Shown here piece after piece: positions 6,569 to 10,129 of a stretch of 10,129 nt of DNA. The notes beneath the pieces were generated by a model, which ran no database searches, was not told where the DNA came from, and worked only from the letters and a program-made list of their open reading frames with translations. Position 1 is the stretch's first letter, and each line of letters opens with the position of its first letter. A program made the translations under genes and the position numbers. Location of the stretch: contig JABJPQ010000523.1 of assembly GCA_018663815.1 (NCBI GenBank), forward strand, positions 1 to 10,129. The letters are read 5' to 3'. This DNA is from Halobacteriovoraceae bacterium (GTDB taxonomy: Bacteria; Bdellovibrionota; Bacteriovoracia; Bacteriovoracales; Bacteriovoracaceae).

Positions 6569-6569
6569 G
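6566..6569. other. Interlocked divergent start codons (CATG)
   Basis: The four bases CATG hold the minus-strand ATG of the NUDIX gene (6566-6568) and the plus-strand ATG of epmA (6567-6569). There is no intergenic spacer, and neither start has a visible Shine-Dalgarno. Each gene's promoter would have to lie inside the other's first codons unless one true start is elsewhere. In-frame plus-strand alternatives are an ATG at 6522 and a TTG at 6507. Confidence 0.6.
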
Positions 6570-7526
6570 GCAAAAAGACTAGCGTATCAATTTGAACTTA
6601 TCCAGTTGATTAGAGATTTTTTTATCCAAAACAATTTTGTGGATGTTCTCACACCCCCTATGGTTGCAAACCCTGGGATGGAAACACATATTCACCCCTT
6701 TCAAATTACTCAAGCAAAAACGCAAGAACTCACATCGATGTATTTACACACATCCCCTGAATTTCAAATGAAAGAGCTGCTTGCAAGTGATGAGGGTTTA
6801 AATAATATTTTTACTCTTGGTTATTGTTTTCGAGATGAGCCCAAATCTGAAATTCATCGGCCACAATTTTTGATGCTAGAATGGTATCGTAAGAATGAGC
6901 GTTATGAAAAAATCATGGATGACGTTGAAAAGCTTCTTTTATTTATCCAATCAAGATTTACGGCCAAACATCTTTTAAAAACAAATATTCACTCATTTCC
7001 TCGAGTCAGTGTACAAGATCTTTTCTTAGAATTTTTACATTTTGATATTCTTGAATTTATGGATACTAAAAGTTTAAAACAAAAGATTCAAAAAGATTTT
7101 AAAGATGTTCCTCTCCCCCACGAAGAATGCTCATGGGATGATTATTATTTCTTACTCTTTTTAAATAAAATTGAAACTGAATTAAAAAACTATCCCTACC
7201 TCTTAATAAAAGAATTTCCAGCGCCACTAGCAGCACTATCAACAATTTCAACAAATGATTCCCGCGTAAGTGAAAGATTTGAAGTTTATTTATCTGGAGT
7301 AGAACTTTGTAATTGCTTTAACGAATTAACAAATCCACATGAACAAAAAAATCGTTTTGAATTACAAACAAAAGATAAAAAGGAAATTTATGATTATGAA
7401 CTGCCCTGGCCAAAGGAGTTTATGTCTGTGTTAGAAGAAGGTTATCCAGCTTCTAGCGGCATTGCTCTTGGGGTTGAAAGACTTCTTTACTCACTGATTA
7501 ATATTGAAAACGCTTTTTTTAAATAG
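6567..7526 (+). CDS. epmA: Elongation factor P--(R)-beta-lysine ligase EpmA
   Basis: A stand-alone class II lysyl-tRNA-synthetase-like catalytic domain (also called PoxA, GenX or YjeA) without an anticodon-binding domain. It attaches beta-lysine to a conserved lysine of EF-P, which helps ribosomes through polyproline stretches. The 319 residues compare with 325 in E. coli. Class II motif 1 covers the N-terminal helix and LTPPMV (28-33). Motif 2 is YCFRDE (86-91) with HRPQFLMLEWY (97-107). Motif 3 is SGIALGVERL (297-306). Substrate-site segments RVSERFEVYLSGVELCNCFNELTNPHEQ (about 233-260) align closely with EpmA rather than LysS. I chose the ATG at 6567 because the N-terminal helix of the family begins there; longer starts at 6522 (ATG) or 6507 (TTG) exist in frame without better ribosome binding sites. 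The efp and epmB partners are not in the window. The gene ends overlapping a convergent gene by 8 bp. Confidence 0.92.
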   Translation: MAKRLAYQFELIQLIRDFFIQNNFVDVLTPPMVANPGMETHIHPFQITQAKTQELTSMYLHTSPEFQMKELLASDEGLNNIFTLGYCFRDEPKSEIHRPQFLMLEWYRKNERYEKIMDDVEKLLLFIQSRFTAKHLLKTNIHSFPRVSVQDLFLEFLHFDILEFMDTKSLKQKIQKDFKDVPLPHEECSWDDYYFLLFLNKIETELKNYPYLLIKEFPAPLAALSTISTNDSRVSERFEVYLSGVELCNCFNELTNPHEQKNRFELQTKDKKEIYDYELPWPKEFMSVLEEGYPASSGIALGVERLLYSLINIENAFFK

Positions 7527-7917
7527 ATCCTCTTTTAAGGCTGACGAGCTTCATATAACGATCCTTAACTGTCGCAACATCAGATTCTAAAAAAATCACT
7601 TCAAGTTCTGACTTTAATTTTTCATAGGTATATTGATTAAACTCTTCATCTTTAACGCAATCTTGAAATTTATCTGAGCTTAAACATTTTTGAAATATGA
7701 TTTGTTGCTCTTTCCACTTCATCGCAAGTATCGTTTGAATATCATCATTATGATCTTTTAGTAACGCTGTTAGGTTCTCTGAGGCGTATACCGATATTTC
7801 TGTTTTAGCGATAGTATAAAGAGACTTTTCCAAGTGATTCATTGCTGAAGCAGTTTTAGCTGCATAAACACTTGAGTTAAAAGTCATTAAGAAAGTTAAT
7901 AAAAATAGTTTATTCAT
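7519..7917 (-). CDS. Small exported protein of unknown function
   Basis: I do not recognise this 132-residue protein. Residues 1-19 form a Sec signal peptide (MNKLFLLTFLMTF core, cleavage likely after VYA). The mature part is about 112 residues, mostly helical by composition and charged, with two cysteines, Cys78 and Cys87, nine residues apart, which could form a disulfide in the periplasm. The segment KSELEVIFLESDVATVKDRYMKLVSLKR near the end is amphipathic. The ATG at 7917 has no good Shine-Dalgarno; an AT-rich stretch (TATAAAATATAAAG) lies directly upstream and could be a -10 region, but no -35 was identified. The gene lies 88 bp after another exported orphan in the same direction. Its stop overlaps the epmA stop from the other strand. 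Confidence 0.7.
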   Translation of the reverse strand: MNKLFLLTFLMTFNSSVYAAKTASAMNHLEKSLYTIAKTEISVYASENLTALLKDHNDDIQTILAMKWKEQQIIFQKCLSSDKFQDCVKDEEFNQYTYEKLKSELEVIFLESDVATVKDRYMKLVSLKRGSI

Positions 7918-8005
7918 CTTTATATTTTATATCGGTTCGGTATTTGCGGCTACACTTGGTTTTATATTACATAGTCTTGTCTAATGCTTATACAGTTTTA
8001 TGAAA

Positions 8006-9076
8006 TTATAAACTCATTGCCTGAGGTATACTATCCTTTTCTACTCTTGGTAAAGATGAGCTTTTTTCAGAATCGCCTTCTTCCTCTCTTGGAAAATCGA
8101 CTATTTGCTCTAAGCTAAATGAAGAGTCTAATACCTCAACAATATCCTGGCCCTTAAGATTGGAGAGATATTTTAACCTCATCGATGAGTAAAAACTATC
8201 CATCTCATTTGAATAAAGAATATCAAACATTTTTTTCCTGGCTTGAGCCAAATCATTATCCAGCAAAATTGAAACTAATTTTGTAGGATTCATATTAAGC
8301 TGTAATGAGTTTTGTTTTATCAATGAGTATAACTTTTCACTCTCATCAATTTCACTCGAAATATCTTCTATAAATGCTTTCACATCTAGGTTAGGGAGTT
8401 TAGATCTTACTAGTCCACATCCCGCCCCAGTGTAAAAGATACTCTTACCATTTGAACCCTGCTTCTGACAGTAATTTTGACTTGCAAGTTCATGTTTTAG
8501 TTTATTCCAATTCATTTTAGTAAGCTTTTGCTCAGAAAGATAATAACCTTTTCTAATAACTCTTAAGTTTTTTAGATCACCATCAATCAACTTTTTACAG
8601 TTAGGTATCAATTGTTCATTATCATCAATCATGCCACATCTTAATTGCTGCCTAATTGTTTTTATATCGGTTTTACTTCGAACAAGGGACAAAATAAAAC
8701 TCATTGTTTGCTCGCTTGCTTGCTTACGCATTTTTTGAAGAGCTTCAGTTCCAATACTAAGTGTTGGACCTTTAATCTTTGAGGGACTAAATTCAATTTT
8801 GCGAGTATGTCCCTGAGCGTATACAAGCTCCTTATAAATTTCACCTCTCAAGCGATTTAATTCTTTATTTATGGCTGTATTCTTAATTGCATTATCACTT
8901 CCAAATGAAAAAGTATTCTTCTTAGGATCTGGTGAAACAAAGTATTCAAAGTTCGCCTCTTTTTTCTGAACCTTAGGGTCTGATGTATTAACAATCTTTA
9001 ACTGAGAGGGTAAGAGAGTGCGGGCATGGGTATTATAGCTTAGTGACAAAACAATAATGGCAAATAATCCTCTCAT
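8006..9076 (-). CDS. Exported protein of unknown function with four cysteines
   Basis: I do not recognise a domain in this 356-residue protein. Residues 1-18 form a Sec signal peptide (FAIIVLSLSY core, cleavage probably after THA). The mature part is strongly charged, rich in Lys, Ser and Asp, and largely helical by composition. It has four cysteines (Cys147, Cys160, Cys203, Cys220), whose even number suggests two periplasmic disulfides. A glycine-containing patch, SIFYTGAGCGL (212-222), surrounds the last one. The C-terminal 35 residues are low-complexity Glu/Ser-rich and probably disordered. The start is firm: AAGGAG at 9082-9087 lies five bases before the ATG, the best ribosome binding site in this part of the window. 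The upstream spacer contains a DnaA-box-like palindrome. It may be co-transcribed with the small exported gene that follows after 88 bp. Confidence 0.8.
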   Translation of the reverse strand: MRGLFAIIVLSLSYNTHARTLLPSQLKIVNTSDPKVQKKEANFEYFVSPDPKKNTFSFGSDNAIKNTAINKELNRLRGEIYKELVYAQGHTRKIEFSPSKIKGPTLSIGTEALQKMRKQASEQTMSFILSLVRSKTDIKTIRQQLRCGMIDDNEQLIPNCKKLIDGDLKNLRVIRKGYYLSEQKLTKMNWNKLKHELASQNYCQKQGSNGKSIFYTGAGCGLVRSKLPNLDVKAFIEDISSEIDESEKLYSLIKQNSLQLNMNPTKLVSILLDNDLAQARKKMFDILYSNEMDSFYSSMRLKYLSNLKGQDIVEVLDSSFSLEQIVDFPREEEGDSEKSSSLPRVEKDSIPQAMSL

Positions 9077-9140
9077 AAAATCTCCTTAAATAGTGTCTAG
9101 CTCATATAGTGCAAGGGAGAAGCCAAGATAAGCATGAGAT

Positions 9141-9158
9141 TACGGATAATTATCCACA
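9141..9158. promoter_or_regulatory. Two abutting inverted DnaA-box-like 9-mers
   Basis: Positions 9150-9158 read TTATCCACA, a perfect match to the consensus DnaA box. Directly abutting at 9141-9149, the opposite strand reads TTATCCGTA, seven of nine matches. Together they create the 12-bp perfect palindrome GGATAATTATCC at 9144-9155. The site lies about 65 bases upstream of the start of the exported gene ending at 9076, where a regulator could act. No other good boxes and no replication genes are nearby, so this does not look like a chromosome origin. It could equally be an operator for another dimeric repressor. Confidence 0.45.
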
Positions 9159-9203
9159 AGGTAATTAGTTACAAAGCCTTTAAGCTGTCAGAATTTTGTA
9201 CAG

Positions 9204-9252
9204 AATCTCACCACAAGAGAAAACTTAATCTCACCACAAGAGAAAACTTAAT
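9204..9252. repeat. Perfect 23-bp tandem duplication across a stop codon
   Basis: A 23-base unit beginning AATCTCACCACAAGAG is present twice in a row at 9204-9226 and 9227-9249, plus three more bases of a third unit. The copies are identical, pointing to a recent slippage or duplication. The second copy contains the end of the SMP-30-like gene, whose TAA is at 9248-9250; the first copy repeats that stop context downstream. Each unit can form a weak TCTC/GAGA stem with a 7-base loop, with no U-run of terminator type. Confidence 0.95.
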
Positions 9253-10129
9253 AACCTTTTAAAACCTTATCTAATCTAAGTGAGTAAATACTATGGTGGG
9301 GAACAGTAAAACGAGATTTCACAACAGACTTAAGAACATTAAAATACCCTGGTTCCCACAAATCTGAAATAATAAGCTTGTCATTGATAACAGTTAAACT
9401 TGCAGCTGAAAGCACTCCCTCATCGCCAAGCAATTGGTACTGAAGCACTTGGTTTCCTGCTTCATCAATAAAAGTTATGGAACCAAAGTTATCAGCAACG
9501 GCAAATAATTTATATTTTTTGAGATAAACAATTCCATCCGGCCATGACCATGCTCCTTCAAAAGGACTGAATTGATAGGGTGATAAGTCAGTAATTTTTT
9601 CCTCTGGTTTGATATCACTATCGATTTTATAAATACCATAGTTCATCGTATCAGCTACAATCAGTGAGCTTTTGTCAGAATTAAAACTGATTCCATTTGC
9701 TAGCGTCATACCGGTTACAATTGCGTGCTCGTTAGAATTAAACACGATCGGTTGGTAAGGATTTTCAAAGTAGCTTAACTGATACCTCTGAACAGTATCC
9801 ATTGACGCTATAAAGATAACATCAAGTTCCTCATCAACAAGAATGGAATTTACTGCATTTGCATCTGTAACAAGTACTTGAAATTTATTCATGGCATTGG
9901 GAGTATACCGAATGAGAGAGCCTCCCCGATATTCAGGTGCTGCGATGTAAACACGATCTTTAGAATCAATAGCAATACCAAAAATGGCCATTTCTTGTTC
10001 CCAACCAGGAAGTTCTGCCATACTGATATATCTTTTTGATTTTCTATTGATGTCGACTTTCCAAACTTCAGCTAAGATGGAGTAGGCAACAAGTAATTCG
10101 TTCTTACTTGTTTTTGCTAGACCTTCCGG
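9248..10129 (-). CDS. SMP-30/gluconolactonase-like beta-propeller protein, 5' end beyond window
   Basis: The frame is open from the window edge to a TAA at 9248-9250, giving 293 visible residues. The first in-window Met (10021) is internal, since 36 sensible codons precede it. Repeated blade-like segments, such as GIAIDSKDRVYIA and NGISFNSDKSSLIVADT, are typical of six-bladed SMP-30/regucalcin, gluconolactonase or strictosidine-synthase-like propellers. The family's divalent-metal triad can be proposed as Glu2 (PEG), Asn145 (NGI) and Asp198 (PDG) in visible numbering; their spacing of 143 and 53 resembles that of human regucalcin as I recall it. If so, only the first few dozen residues, perhaps with a signal peptide, are missing. 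Such enzymes hydrolyse lactones or other esters, but the substrate is not predictable. No terminator follows; the tandem repeat lies at the stop. Confidence 0.75.
   Translation of the reverse strand, partial: PEGLAKTSKNELLVAYSILAEVWKVDINRKSKRYISMAELPGWEQEMAIFGIAIDSKDRVYIAAPEYRGGSLIRYTPNAMNKFQVLVTDANAVNSILVDEELDVIFIASMDTVQRYQLSYFENPYQPIVFNSNEHAIVTGMTLANGISFNSDKSSLIVADTMNYGIYKIDSDIKPEEKITDLSPYQFSPFEGAWSWPDGIVYLKKYKLFAVADNFGSITFIDEAGNQVLQYQLLGDEGVLSAASLTVINDKLIISDLWEPGYFNVLKSVVKSRFTVPHHSIYSLRLDKVLKGY

Noticed and set aside
9141..9252. Possible replication origin
   Set aside because: Only one perfect DnaA box and one partial box, no dnaA, dnaN, rpmH, gidA or partition genes nearby, and no AT-rich unwinding repeats.
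9204..9252. CRISPR-like or iteron array
   Set aside because: Only two copies with no spacer between them, no cas genes, and the repeat contains the end of a coding region.
9248..10021. Complete gene starting at the Met at 10021
   Set aside because: The frame continues upstream for 36 protein-like codons to the window edge, including the PEG motif expected near the N-terminus of SMP-30 proteins, so this Met is internal.

Overview
The window is AT-rich bacterial chromosomal DNA, G+C roughly in the mid-30s by eye. It carries housekeeping genes next to several small exported proteins without recognisable domains. The order ftsY, zapA, 5-formyltetrahydrofolate cyclo-ligase, rny, an FtsY with an N-terminal membrane anchor, and Sec signal peptides on orphan proteins suggest a Gram-negative of the Bdellovibrionota/Bacteriovoracales type. 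That assignment rests on memory of gene content and style, with no marker tree. No mobile element, phage, CRISPR array, rRNA or tRNA was recognised.

Layout. (1) 1-418, minus: an exported cysteine-rich protein whose 3' end is cut by the window edge. (2) 419-654: a divergent intergenic region. (3) 655-1620, plus: a secreted, possibly lipid-anchored alpha/beta hydrolase of the LpqC/PHB-depolymerase type. (4) 1617-6568, minus: a compact six-gene block reading NUDIX CoA-pyrophosphatase-like, ftsY, zapA, 5-FCL, rny, SDR, with gaps of 18, 47, 9, 1 and 2 bp. (5) 6567-7526, plus: epmA, which diverges from the NUDIX gene with interlocked start codons. (6) 7519-9076, minus: two exported proteins of unknown function. 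(7) 9077-9247: an intergenic region with a palindrome made of two abutting DnaA-box-like 9-mers and a perfect 23-bp tandem duplication. (8) 9248-10129, minus: an SMP-30/gluconolactonase-like beta-propeller whose 5' end lies outside the window.

How the genes fit together. The central block combines co-translational membrane targeting (FtsY), Z-ring assembly (ZapA), one-carbon metabolism (5-FCL) and mRNA decay (RNase Y), probably on shared transcripts. EpmA lysylates elongation factor P, so the whole 3.8-7.5 kb segment is linked to growth, translation and division. The flanks hold envelope or periplasmic accessory proteins.

I found no convincing new multi-gene system. The points most worth a second look are the DnaA-box palindrome, the tandem duplication that includes a stop codon, the CATG start-codon overlap, an SDR whose catalytic lysine position holds glutamate, and the exported orphan proteins.
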